From: Ulva prolifera | Taxonomy: Eukaryota; Chlorophyta; Ulvophyceae; Ulvales; Ulvaceae | DNA: 64,000 nt | Assembly: GCA_023078555.1 (NCBI GenBank) | Contig: CM041201.1 | Coordinates: forward strand, 6,083,172 to 6,147,171 | Direction of reading: 5' to 3' | Program-made: the position numbers and the translations under genes | Part shown: one piece after another, positions 24,159 to 34,232 of the stretch | Numbering within the stretch: position 1 is the first letter of the stretch | Layout: each line of letters opens with the position of its first letter | Notes under the pieces: model-generated | What the model was told of the DNA's origin: nothing | Database searches by the model: none | Seen by the model: the letters and a program-made list of their open reading frames with translations, nothing else

Positions 24159-24771
24159 TGTCACAATGCATGCGCATGCGGGCAGCACTGTGGTGACCGG
24201 TGCACCCATGCACGAACGATCCGCGGATCCAGTGCAGGGTGTTGTAAAAGTGCCTCGTAGCGCCTAATGCATGTGCACATGCGGATGCACGCACGGGGTG
24301 ACACATGGCAGTCACCAGCCCGCGAATGAGAAGACACATTCCAGCTCTCTGTTTAGGTCGAACAAGGTCATGGTTCAAGACTCAGATAGTGACCTTGCAG
24401 ATGTGATCCCATATCTCAGGCGTCATGTGCGAAGTACTCCGCATACATTTCGCCCAACTAAACTTATGGTATGATGCTTCCACTCGCGCTTGCATTCGAA
24501 CACAGGGGTAAGCCTCCGGCTGGATTGTCCCGGAGTAGTGAGGGAGATCCTACGAGGATCTCCCGCCGTAATTTTGACTATTCAGTGTGCATATATGGAT
24601 GTGCACACTAAGAGTTGTAACCTTTCTCTCTATTGTTTCATGGTACTGGCACTCCTCCTGGCATCTCCTCGGTTCTACCTCTGTGCGCAGAAGGTATGGA
24701 AATGCTGGCTACCTGACTTGACCTTTGATAAGGATTGCGTGTCTGACCTGCATAGGATAGCGTGTATGACA
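24159..24771 (+). repeat. Solo LTR, Copia family A, with a nested family B solo LTR
   Basis: Begins TGTCACAATGCATG and ends GTATGACA, with the perfect target duplication GTCCA (24154-24158 and 24772-24776). It lies inside the pogo derivative and is itself split at 24240-24502 by a family B solo LTR. Confidence 0.9.
24240..24502 (+). repeat. Solo LTR, short family B
   Basis: 263 bp beginning TGTTGTAAAAGTGCC and ending CATTCGAACA, with the perfect target duplication CAGGG (24235-24239 and 24503-24507). It is inserted within the family A LTR, whose uninterrupted sequence CAGGGGTAAG is seen in the sister copies. Confidence 0.9.
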
Positions 24772-25107
24772 GTCCATGCTTGTGATTTAGTAAGATATCA
24801 GGAGGAGATGCTAAAACCGTGAAACAGTAAGGACAATGGTTACAGATCATAGTGTGCACATCAATATATGCACACCGACAGGTCAAGAATACGGCAGGAG
24901 ATTCAAGCAGGATCCCCCTCACTACTCTAGGACAATCGTGTTGGGGGCTTACCCCTGCACACGATCCGCAGACCGATCCGTGCATGGGTGCACCTGTCAC
25001 CACATTGCTGCCCGCAGGCTCATGCATTGTGACACTCCCCCATAAGCCCTGCTACGTCTCCACTAGCTAGAGTTTATTACAGACAGCTGTCAGAGCAGCT
25101 CGGGCAT

Positions 25108-25454
25108 TGTCACAATGCATGAGTCTGTGGGCAGCAGTGTGGTGACAGGTGCACCCATGCACGGATGATCCGCGGATCCAGTGCAGGGGTAAGCCGCCAG
25201 CCGGGATTGTCTCGATGTAGTGAGGGAGATCCTGCGAGGGTTTTCCGCCGTAACCTTGAGTGTTCAGTGTGCATATAAGGATGTGCACTCTATGATCTGT
25301 AACCTTTCTTCTTACTGTTTCACGGTATTAGCATCTTCCAATCAGTGTTTCCTCGGTTCTACCTCTGTACGCAGAAGGTATGGAACACTGGCCTCCTGAC
25401 CTGACCTGAAGTAAGACTGCGCGTCTGACCTGAGCGAATGAAGGATTTCTGACA
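25108..25454 (+). repeat. Solo LTR, Copia family A
   Basis: 347 bp beginning TGTCACAATGCATGAG and ending TTTCTGACA, with the perfect target duplication GGCAT (25103-25107 and 25455-25459). It interrupts the RNase H end of the Copia relic; the flanks rejoin exactly when compared with 36780-36800 of the other element. Confidence 0.92.
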
Positions 25455-25631
25455 GGCATCACTTTGGTTAACACATTTGCCGATCGGTCAACAGTGCCAA
25501 CTCATTCTACCTTCACTTCATCCATATGGACACATTTCCGCACTCGCAAGTGCTGCACCCGAATGTGCTTGGATCTGTCACTGGACACAACATTCACAGC
25601 CAAAATATTGGCATTATTATTGTCACCCCAC

Positions 25632-25909
25632 TGTTCGAATGCAAGCGCGAGTGAAAGCATCATACCGTAGGTTTAGTTGGGCGAAATGGTACGTATGTGT
25701 GCGGAGTACTGAGCACATGACGCCTGAGATCTGGGATCACACCTGCATGGTCAGTATCTGAGTCAAAGACTTGAACCATGACCTTGTTCGACCTATACAG
25801 GGCGTTGGAATGCGTCTTCTCACTCGCGGGCTGGTGACTGCCACGTGTCACAATGTGCGTGCATTCTCATGTGCACATGCCTTGGGCGCTACGAGGCACT
25901 TTCACAACA
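25632..25909 (-). repeat. Solo LTR, short family B
   Basis: 278 bp, reverse orientation, with the perfect target duplication CCCAC on the + strand (25627-25631 and 25910-25914). It interrupts the RNase H coding region of the Copia relic. The empty site is readable near 36955-36963 in the other element. Confidence 0.92.
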
Positions 25910-26273
25910 CCCACAGAGTTGGCCTATGTAGGACCACCTTCACATCTAGAATAAACTGCTTCATCCACATGAGCTCGTAGGCTGTTGCGCTCATCGCAAT
26001 GAGTTCAACCTATATTGTATCCCCAGCCACTATAATTTGCTTCTTCGAGCGTCAGAGCACACAGTTCCTAGACACTCGAACAGTTATAGCAGACACGCTT
26101 TTCAGATCCGCAGAGTTCGCAAAGTCTGCATCTGAGAAAACTTGTAGCCGACACCCATGTCCCACAGAGCCTATAAAGTATATTCCTAGATTCTTCGTGG
26201 ACTGTAGGTATCTCAAAACATGTTGCACGGCAGACCAATGTTCCTTCAGACTACTAGACATGTGCCGGGCTTG

Positions 26274-26613
26274 TGTCAGAAAAGCTATCCTATGCAGGTC
26301 AGACGCGCAGTCCTTATGCATGTCAGGTAGCCAGCATTTCCATACCTTCTGCGCACAGAGATAGAACCGAGGAGATGCCATGAGGAGATGCTAATACCCT
26401 GAAACAGTAAGAAGAATGGTTACCGTTCTTAGTGTGCACAACCATATATGCACACTGAACAGTCAAGATTACGGCGGGAGACCCTCGCAGGATCTCCCTC
26501 GCTACACCGGGACAATCCCGCTGGCAGCTTACCCCTGCATTGGATCCGCGGATCGTTCGTGCATGGGTGCACCTGTCACCACAATGTTGCCCGCAGGCTC
26601 ATGCATTTTGACA
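26274..26613 (-). repeat. LTR, Copia family A, inserted in the relic
   Basis: 340 bp, on the - strand starting TGTCAAAATGC and ending TTTTCTGACA. The flanks are Copia RT/RNase H sequence, so this is a later insertion, not the relic's own LTR. The expected duplication is poor (GCTTG on the left, ACCTG on the right, 3 of 5 matching), suggesting mutation or recombination. Confidence 0.8.
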
Positions 26614-26770
26614 ACCTGGGTATGGGCCACATATATCATGGCAGGTCGTGTTACTCCAGCAATATATTGGACGCTTCCTACAACAGTCTTGAACCTGGAA
26701 TGCCCGGTAGCACTGGTTTTCTCCACTTCACGATGCTCTTTCACACTCCTAAGTTTTGCCGCGGCACTAA

Positions 26771-27249
26771 GGCCGTGTTCAATGGCGACCGGTCATGGTG
26801 GCGGTCACGAGCGATGTGACTGGTCACGCTGCGGGACGTGTTAAGTGGCGGTGAGTGCACTGCCGTCGCGAAGCCATGAGAACGCAAAAAAGCTCTTCAA
26901 AGCAATCATAAACTGTTCAAAAGCATTCTTACACCTACTGTATACAATATGTTACTGATGTGCGGTGATTCCGGATGGGTTCTGCAATGTCTCGTGACCA
27001 TGGGCCGTGACCGCGATCACGACCGTGACCGCGATCCGGGATTGTCAAACCCCCTCAGAGGGTTTCTCGAGCCCAGTCGTTCACGATCACCGTCACGAGA
27101 CATATCAACAAGTAACTCCCAAGTAGCGTCATGAAACGTCAAACGACCGATTCAGATGGACTTCAAACATCTATCAGAGTAAATGTCACGTGTATTCTCT
27201 GTTTTTTGCGACATTTTTTGTATCCGAGGTCGAGCCACTGAACACGGCC
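26771..27249. mobile_element. PIF/Harbinger-like MITE, 479 bp
   Basis: Terminal inverted repeats GGCCGTGTTCAATGGC and its inverse (15 of 16 matching), flanked by the 3 bp duplication TAA (26768-26770 and 27250-27252). A GG start and a TAA/TTA duplication are typical of PIF/Harbinger elements. It has no coding capacity. The empty site CACTAAGGGAGTGGG is present at about 37467 in the other Copia copy. Internal inverted repeats include GTCTCGTGAC/GTCACGAGAC-like arms. Confidence 0.82.
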
Positions 27250-27265
27250 TAATGGAGTGGGTGTT

Positions 27266-27710
27266 GTGGGATATCCATATCTAGGCATCCAAGAATATAT
27301 AGATGACATAAAGATGGGAGGAGTCATCTAACAAAGGTCTCGTTGTTTCAGGTGAGCCCCAGTGGTTAGAGCATGTCGTGTGCATAGAGAAGTCACCGGT
27401 TCAATTCTTACTTTCATTTCTGCCATGCGACTTTACGCAGCGGCAAGGTACGCTCCCCTCCACGTCATCATGCACAGCCAACATGCTTACTAGCTCAGGT
27501 ACGCGCATTAACCGCTGTGCACACTCGATGAGACTAACCCGCGTCTTGACAACGCACAGGAGTGTGGTGGCCACGGGCCCAACTCCTGTTATGTGGGACA
27601 TATGCATGTGTTATAAACGAGAACCTATTATGTATGCATTAGGAGGTTAGTGGTGCCTACACTAGGAGTGCCGCCGGGTCGTACGAAAGGTCACTACATA
27701 GATCAGGGAG
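27266..27710. other. Unassigned spacer with tRNA-like and LTR fragments
   Basis: Contains a possible tRNA-like segment (27350-27420) and a 50 bp piece of the family C LTR (27559-27608, GTGTGGTGGCCACGGGCCC...). No gene seen. Confidence 0.45.
27350..27420 (+). repeat. Possible tRNA-like SINE head
   Basis: AGTGGTTAGAGCAT resembles a pol III A box and GGTTCAATTC a B box, spaced about 35 bases apart as in tRNA genes. The acceptor stem does not pair, so this is not a working tRNA gene. It may be the tRNA-derived head of a SINE; no second copy was found in the window. Confidence 0.35.
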
Positions 27711-27934
27711 TACCGTACTAATTTAAAAGCATGGACATGTGACGCATAACGCAGGTTTCCAATGCTGCTAAAACACCTCGATATAATGCATAACTTAGGC
27801 CTGATATGTCGTGTCTCCATGAATATTTTGCACACCCGTAACGCTTCGGGCACCTCATGTCACTAATTGCATGTCGTGGCTCACCGACTGGCACGTTTGC
27901 AACATGTTCGAACTACAAGGCACGATGTACACAT

Positions 27935-30826
27935 TCAAATATCATCTTCGTAGAACTGCGCCTGCAGTGTGTCATCATCAGCCAACCCCTGGTCTAAATA
28001 ACCCGATGCAGCCATGTGCTCTTGCGTCTCGTCCTCGCCAACCTCACAATCGTTCATAAGCCCGAGCATGCCATCATGGCACAATTGTTGGTCTTCATAG
28101 CATCGCATGTATCCAATCTTGCGCAGCTCTTGCTTGATGTCCATCGTATCTTGGCAGTATTGCAACGCTCTGGTGACCCATCGAAGAACATGCGGGGCCA
28201 CTGTCGCGGTCTTTATGTTGAGATCGACCTTATCGGTCATACTTTCTTGATCTAGTTGCTGCAGCATTTTGATCAGCAGCGATGTGTAGTCCGCCTGCAC
28301 ACATCGCTTGGTGGGAGCACTTAACAAGATGTCCGCACTCTGCCACCTCAGTGTTGTTTTGGCTGGAACAAACTCAAGGGTTATTAATGCCTTATCGCGT
28401 TGATTATCTGGATTGCGTGTGATCTCCAGCAGCTCTGCAGCGTTGTAGAATTTGCTTCGAAATTCTTCACTTCGGTGCACTGAGTATGAATCAATGTTTA
28501 GCATCCCCACTGCCCTGGCCCTGTCTGGCCCTCTCATACCATGCGCATATGCAGCTCGGTACATGTAGGGCTCCACTACCTTCTTCCTCCATAGATGCAT
28601 TTGTTGCATCTTGGTCCAATGAGCGACGCCGCCACAACAGATTACGGCATGACTCTCTTTGTGAATGAAGCATGGTGGCAGCTTGGATTTATCATCTGCA
28701 AGAAAATGTTTATTATATAGTTTCGGCGTTCTTGTAACTTGCTTTAAGTGAATATCATGGCAGCAGTTATACCTGTGTTCACATCGCAACCAACCTTAGC
28801 ACTCAGCGCCTTGAGGTACTATGTTCGCTGTCTCGGAGATAGGCCGGGCTGGGGGGCACCTCGGGCTTCCCTGTCCACGCAAACGTACTTCTCAAGTGAC
28901 TGGTACGTCTTACCTAGCACGACCATCATGAATGGAATGATGGACCCATCAAGCGCACTGGCAAGCATCAAAGTGGCCGCCGCTTTGTCCTCTTTCGCAA
29001 CAACCTGGACATTCTTCGCATTGGTGACGCCCCAAGTGTACCTGCAAGTGCGTGTGACTCTTTGCCCATTGTGTTTGCTGAGCCGCAATCAAATACGCTG
29101 GGGTAAACGCACTCTAGTGCTGGTTGCAGTGCCACCATTGTTTGGTCTGCTTGTACAACCATGCTTGGGATGATCTTGAACAGTGTTATCTTGGCTGCCA
29201 TCCGCTTCAGCATGCTCTCTCCAAGATCTTTCTAGTTGTCGGGGACTTTGCCCGCATCGCCCGTGACAGCCCGCCATGAGTAGCCCATGCCTGAGAGCTG
29301 TCAGAAACGCTCTCTATCTGCAGGTCAGACGCGCAGTCTTAAGTCAAGTCAGGCAGCCAGCATTCCATACTTGCTGCGCACAGAGGTAGAACCGAGGAAT
29401 GCGGGGGAGAATCAGGATACAGCTAGTACCGTGAAACAGTGATAAGAATGGTTACAGATCATAGTGTGCACATCCTTATATGCACACTGAACACTCAAGG
29501 TTACGGCGGGAGGTCCTCGCGGGATCTCCCTCACTACATCGGGACAATCACGGCTGGCGGCTTACCCCTGCACCGGATCCGCAAATCGTCCGTGCATGGG
29601 TGCACCTGTCACCACGCTGCTGCCCGCAGGCTCATGCATTGTGACAAGAGCCACTTGCTAATCCAAGTGCTCGTGGCCATGAAACGACTCGGATTGGGAT
29701 CAGAGTATGGTGAAAGCAGATGTGGGTTGAGAACACGCTGATAGCCCTGTTTGAAAATGTCAGACACCAGGAGTGCCCTAGCTTGCACCGTTGACAGTGG
29801 GATTCCAGATTCGCGAATGACGTGAATTTGTGCTCTAGCAGCTCCCATTGCTGGTTGGCATGACTCCAACTTGGGGCATCTACCTTTGCTCACGGTCAGC
29901 CTAATGTTGCACCGATGCATCATGCCCTGCTTCCAATACTCTGTAGGCTTGGGGTAGCACGCTGCACCTTGACTGAATACAAAGCAGTTTGAGAGTGTGA
30001 TGCGTGTTGGAAATTTGTCCTTTAATGCCGGGTAAGTTTTCTTGAGGTAAGTCTGAAAGTGTGACGATCACTTGACAGTCGGAGTTTCAGCAGCCTTTTG
30101 TATGAGTTCACAGATTGCATGCTGTGTTGAGAACCAATCCTGCAACAAACAAGTCTCTGCGTTGATGTGACGGCGGCTCCAATGTATCCATCAGCTGAAA
30201 TAGACCAAAACCTGCCTTGTCCTTGTTGTGTCCGGCTGGGTCTTTTTAGGCCTTGCCACTCTAGATTTTGTGATGGATCCACGTGGCCGTCCTCTCTTAC
30301 GCTTGACTGGTTCAGCAGCTTGATCCTCTTGATTGACATGCTCTTTCATCTCTTGTGCAGTGTTTATTCAGGTGTCCGGATCAGAAATAGACGCGGCTTT
30401 GATTCTCTTTGATTGATGCTTCAAGCGGAATTTCCTTGCGTGGGCTGCTGTCTGAATACGAATCTTCTGCTGCTTTTTCAGAATGAGCTCTTCCCTAGTG
30501 GGCATTGCTGCACGCATCTTCGCCATTGCCTCTCGGGTGTCTTGCCGCATCTTCTCAAAGGCTTCGGGGGCATCTTTTTTTCGAACGATTAACGATTCCA
30601 AGCCTTGTGTGTGCCCGCGCTTGTCGTGCAAGTGCTGAGCAACTTGATATTGCTCCTCATCGTGGCTCTCTTGGCCATCGTCACTGGACGAAAGCACTTC
30701 GATGCTGCACTGACTATTGCCAATCTGACAATCTCCACCATTGACGTATCGATAAGGGTTAGCATAGTCATCGTATTCGTGGTGTTCGGTATTTTGCTCA
30801 TCGGCAATGCTGTCATTGTCCGACAT
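27935..30826 (-). pseudogene. Pogo-type DDE transposase, interrupted
   Basis: Reading the - strand from MSDNDSIADEQ at 30826: an acidic N-terminus, a helix-turn-helix-like segment near 29800 (AARAQIHVIRESGIPLSTV), then the catalytic domain. The first Asp sits in VVQADQT (about 29150), followed by KEDKAAATLML (about 28990). A second Asp is in MLNIDSYSVHR (about 28510), then LEFVPAKTT, and an acidic tail ends at 27935. These match the DDE_1 domain of pogo transposases. A family A solo LTR at 29299-29646 interrupts it between ISKWLL and SGMGYSWRA, and several frame changes exist, some of which may be introns. Inactive because of the insertion. Confidence 0.75.
29299..29646 (-). repeat. Solo LTR, Copia family A, in the pogo transposase
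   Basis: 348 bp, reverse orientation, with the perfect target duplication AGAGC (29294-29298 and 29647-29651). Confidence 0.92.
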
Positions 30827-31167
30827 GTTTGCCAAGCATACAACTTCACGCTCAGCGATCAACCAACTTCATTGTTGTTCTTAATGGTCAACGTGGGCAT
30901 ATAATGTGCAAAATGTCATCTACATGTACTTCGATTATGCGATTCAAATACAGGCCGTGTGACACCGCGCTGCAGCGCGCTGCAACGCTAGTGTTGCAGC
31001 TGCACGCGTGCTTGCGCGCGCCGTCGTCAAGTGTATCGCTCGGCCTTCGCGCCGAGTCCCCAGAAATTTAAAAGCAGCCATAACGGTGGACAGATTGTCG
31101 TCACTCGGATATATTGTGTACACAATAACGCTGCCCTCGATGTTCATGCTTTTAATTTAGTACGGTA

Positions 31168-33667
31168 TACTGCACTGGAAACAAGATAGTGCAAGAACCT
31201 ATAGAAGATGTAAGAGAAAGGTTACTTCAGGCTTGGACGCATTCGACTATATGCGATCATTCGTGCATGTCTACCGTGGCCCAATGACAATGGCCCGGGG
31301 CGAGCCGCTCACGGAGCGCCCCAAGTATGCTCATGCATAAAATCCTAACATAACACGGGTGTTGAGACCTATCGGTCTAGTCTCGGGTAATAGACCTCGA
31401 TGGCGGTAATTTGAAGAAATGAAATGATGGGACAGTTCGCCACAGCACGAGGGCTGTATAGGCAAAATCAGAACAGGGATACAATCACACGCAGAGATGC
31501 GACGTGCCAGTGCAGATATGGATGGCGCCCCAACCAGACTACTATTAAGCGTGCCTGGTCCCAGCAAGCGCTCGGAATAAATACCGGGGTGTGTGCGCCC
31601 AGGTCAATCCCCCTGTCAAAGCTGGCCTCGCCGAATCGTGCCGCATAACTGCCACACCGATCCTAGATCCCGCATAAGCGCGAAAGATCTTGATTTGTGG
31701 CTCACAGAGCCTGAGATGAGTGTAAGCAAGGCTGCGCACGTAATTCGTGGGCCGCTCTGGGTGGCAATACAGATATTATCGTGCATGCCAACCCTGGAGC
31801 CCGCCGGGCGGACCCTGTGTAACGGCGATAATGCACACAGTAAGACGTAATATGTGCAGTAACGATTCGGCTAGCCGCGTGAAGCCATAATAAGCCTATG
31901 ACGTGATACATTGTGCCGGGAGAAGGCTGTACACAGTGCTGATGCAGTGTGCACGTCAGGCTGGTGGACGCGTGCAGTCACACGTGGCGAGTGCAGGCAC
32001 GTAAGCCCACTGAGTGTACTCAGTGCCGTCGATATCCCTCGCTAGCGGGAGTGGCGAGGGCAACCCGAGGCGGGTATAATAACACATCAGTTCAAATGAT
32101 CGGTGATCCAACTTTGTATATGCCTTCAGCAAACAAAGTCGGCATTGCCACACGTGGCATCACCAACTGCGTCATAGCCGGTCCACTGGGATCATACAGC
32201 TTGTGTCATTACACCATAGCTCAGGCAGTGTGCGCGTCGCGCTCGCAGTCTGAGAGAGCTGATTTGAACGAACAGCGCTACCAAGGCGTCGAGCCAGATC
32301 ACATTGGCAGATCACAAGTAATGTTCAGATTCATGTACGGTAGACAATGCTGAAAAATTGAGTGTTTCCTGCAGGCGAGCTGTATGTCCCTGTGCAACGC
32401 GGCATCTTTGTAGCACTAGCTAGGCACAACATACAATAAGAACGCCAACTGTAGCACGATGATTACTTTATCCGGAGACACGCACGATTGGTAGCTTGAA
32501 AGTAGCATTGTCTAAACTGTTGTCACGTCCGCGTCAGGCTTCCTTGAGGCCGTGTCACACTTCATCCACAACAGTGAATAAGCTGCTCTAGTTCTAGACA
32601 GTGTGGTTACGGCTGGGCAAGACAAGCATGGTTGTGTGCAATGGTCAGTGTCGCAAGGGTCTCGGGCTCACGGTCGTCTTGATCGAACACCAGTCGATTG
32701 ACCAATCACAAGCGCATGTATGACCACCTCTACTGCATGAACTCATACTTACGATACACTGACACAATTCGGGGCTTTGTGGGAGTACTGTTGTGCACAC
32801 AGCTGCACAATGGGCTGCACACATTGAGGTGGCTACACAAGCATATAGCTACGTGCACAGCTCATTTAATTGTGCCATGGTGATGTTGTGAAAGCGCTTG
32901 TTCTGTGCTTTCCAACGGTACCTTTCTTGTGCTGATATGATTTCTCAAGACTGCGTGACAAGTGCGTCAACATATCATTCACCTCCATCTTCAGCATTTG
33001 CACAAAACGTGCACGTCCCCCAAGGCAATCACCTCTGGTCAGGTGGGGGCAGGGAAACACAGCTAAGACTTGATCGCAATGTGCCAAAGGGTGTTTTGAA
33101 ACGTATGCAAAAGACTAAATGCGTAAGTGCATTATATGCAAGCTGGTAGCTTCATGTTTTTGGTTTTCATGGGTCTGAAATGTACGACGTTCCGGTACAT
33201 GTTCCACATATTCCGATGTACCGGGAACAAATGCTCACAATGTACCTGCTCACAATTTTCCTGGCTTACACGCTTCCATGCGTTGCACGGGAAAAAAGTT
33301 TGCACAATCTGTTCTGACAGCATTTCTTGGTAGTGCACTAGAGAGATGGACAAGTACAATGCAGTAGCTGCTACACTGTTGATCCTTCTGCTGTCGAGTG
33401 GGTCTATTCGACTGATCAATCCATGTGGACGACACGAACGATGAAGCTAGCCGGAATCAGTGCGCTCCAAACCGCCCACACTGACAGCATTGAATGACAA
33501 AATAGAGCACCTAAAAGACACATGGGCTGCTGCAGCAGTTTGATCGGCACCGTGCACTGCTGTAAGTGCAGGGGCTTTTCCATGCACATGCCCAGCAACC
33601 ACTGCACCATGCATACATAGAGCGTAAGGTATACCCACGCAGTGTCCCACATGGAAGACGGCTTCAC
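31168..33667. other. Intergenic, one repeat copy, no supported gene
   Basis: Contains copy 2 of the 69 bp repeat (32016-32084). Short frames on both strands show no recognisable domain and no terminal repeats were found. The right end is the 3' flank of TIM9. Because TIM9 itself is made of exons shorter than 130 bp, another small spliced gene could be hidden here. Confidence 0.4.
32016..32084 (+). repeat. 69 bp dispersed repeat with hairpin potential, copy 2
   Basis: Second copy of the repeat at 11553-11621, with a perfect 7 bp stem CCCTCGC/GCGAGGG. It ends TAATAACA. No terminal duplications recognised. Confidence 0.6.
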
Positions 33668-34232
33668 TCACTTTTTCATCTGCTGCATTTGATCCTGTAC
33701 CTTCTGTTCTAACTCCGATGATAACTCCCCAAAGCGAACGCCAACCCGTTGAGAATGCTTCATGAACTTTTCCGCACATTTGCTTATGCACTGCACGCAC
33801 TGAAATTGAAAGTACAGTGCACACATAAATCACGTGCTGATACAGAGAGCTTATGATACATAGGCCCTGCTATCTGTCCAACGTGAGCGAACCTTTTCTT
33901 CCCCCAGGTCCAGCTCTCGTCGTCGAAACTCACTGATACAATCTTCAAAACATCGGGCGACCACATTGTTATATAACGTCAAGCTGCACAAGCAAGTTCA
34001 TGATGAGACGACAGATCAGCAGCGCAAGGATTGATCCACGGCCAAGAGCCGTGTACCTACAGACGTGACTACCTGCCGAACGCAAAAGAATATCTTCTGG
34101 TCGGCCCTAATAAATCCGAGGAGTTCAAAATTGACTGGCCTACCTGTCCCTAGCTTGCATACGCTCTATTGTTTCAAGGAGCTTCTCTTTGTGCGCCGGT
34201 GGCAGGTCTTCTATACCTTCCATGGGAATCAT
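33668..34232 (-). CDS. TIM9: Mitochondrial intermembrane-space chaperone TIM9
   Basis: Small Tim protein that, with Tim10, escorts hydrophobic carrier proteins across the mitochondrial intermembrane space. Three - strand exons, 34144-34232, 33893-33983 and 33668-33790, are joined by GT-AG introns of 160 and 102 bp with matching phases and give 100 residues. Both twin CX3C motifs are present: CFEDC in exon 2 and CISKC at the start of exon 3, separated by exactly 15 residues as in plant Tim9. The context YNNVVARCFEDC and CAEKFMKHSQRVGVRFGEL is Tim9-like. The exon 3 acceptor has a second AG nine bases upstream; the inner one is chosen because it keeps the 15-residue spacing. The start is the ATG at 34232 (MIPMEGIEDLPP). 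The C-terminus is slightly extended and Gln-rich. Confidence 0.92.

Larger units (their letters stand above)
23394..24795 (+). mobile_element. Internally deleted pogo-type transposon
   Basis: Ends match the inverted repeats of the larger pogo element at 27713-31165 (CCATACTAAATTAAAAGCATG on the left, the inverse near 24772-24795), and it sits between TA dinucleotides (23392-23393 and 24796-24797). A short frame from 23729 keeps the start of the transposase (MSDNDSIADEQ) fused to its C-terminal tail (MLGLMNDCEVGEDETQE...), with a small frame-breaking deletion near 23790. About 2.3 kb of the parent is missing between short GCAA-containing repeats. A solo LTR was later inserted at 24159. Confidence 0.82.
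23287..25034 (-). repeat. 3' LTR of the Copia relic, split by a pogo derivative
   Basis: LTR sequence is found at 23287-23393 and 24796-25034; on the - strand it starts TGTCACAATGC at 25034 and ends TTCTGACA at 23287. Comparison with the LTR at 26274-26613 shows the two parts are adjacent in the uninterrupted repeat. The interruption is a TA-flanked pogo derivative that itself contains two nested solo LTRs. Confidence 0.85.
23287..27265 (-). mobile_element. Copia family A relic, shattered by later insertions
   Basis: A - strand Copia homologous to the element at 36369-51204. Its 3' LTR spans 23287-25034 (interrupted). The polypurine tract and the end of RNase H follow at 25035-25107, and further RNase H and reverse transcriptase pieces lie at 25460-25631, 25915-26273, 26614-26770 and 27253-27265. 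Each gap is filled by another element with its own target duplication. The remainder (gag to most of RT, and the 5' LTR) is missing. Stops and frame changes show it is dead. Confidence 0.85.
27713..31165 (-). mobile_element. Pogo-type (Tc1/mariner superfamily) transposon
   Basis: Inverted repeats CCGTACTAA(A/T)TTAAAAGCATG at both ends, flanked by the TA dinucleotide (27711-27712 and 31166-31167). Total 3453 bp including a 348 bp solo LTR at 29299-29646. The transposase lies on the - strand. Its internally deleted relative is at 23394-24795. Confidence 0.85.

Noticed and set aside
26274..26613. Reading this LTR as the 5' LTR of the Copia relic starting at 23287
   Set aside because: RT/RNase H sequence of the relic continues on both sides, so it is a separate insertion.
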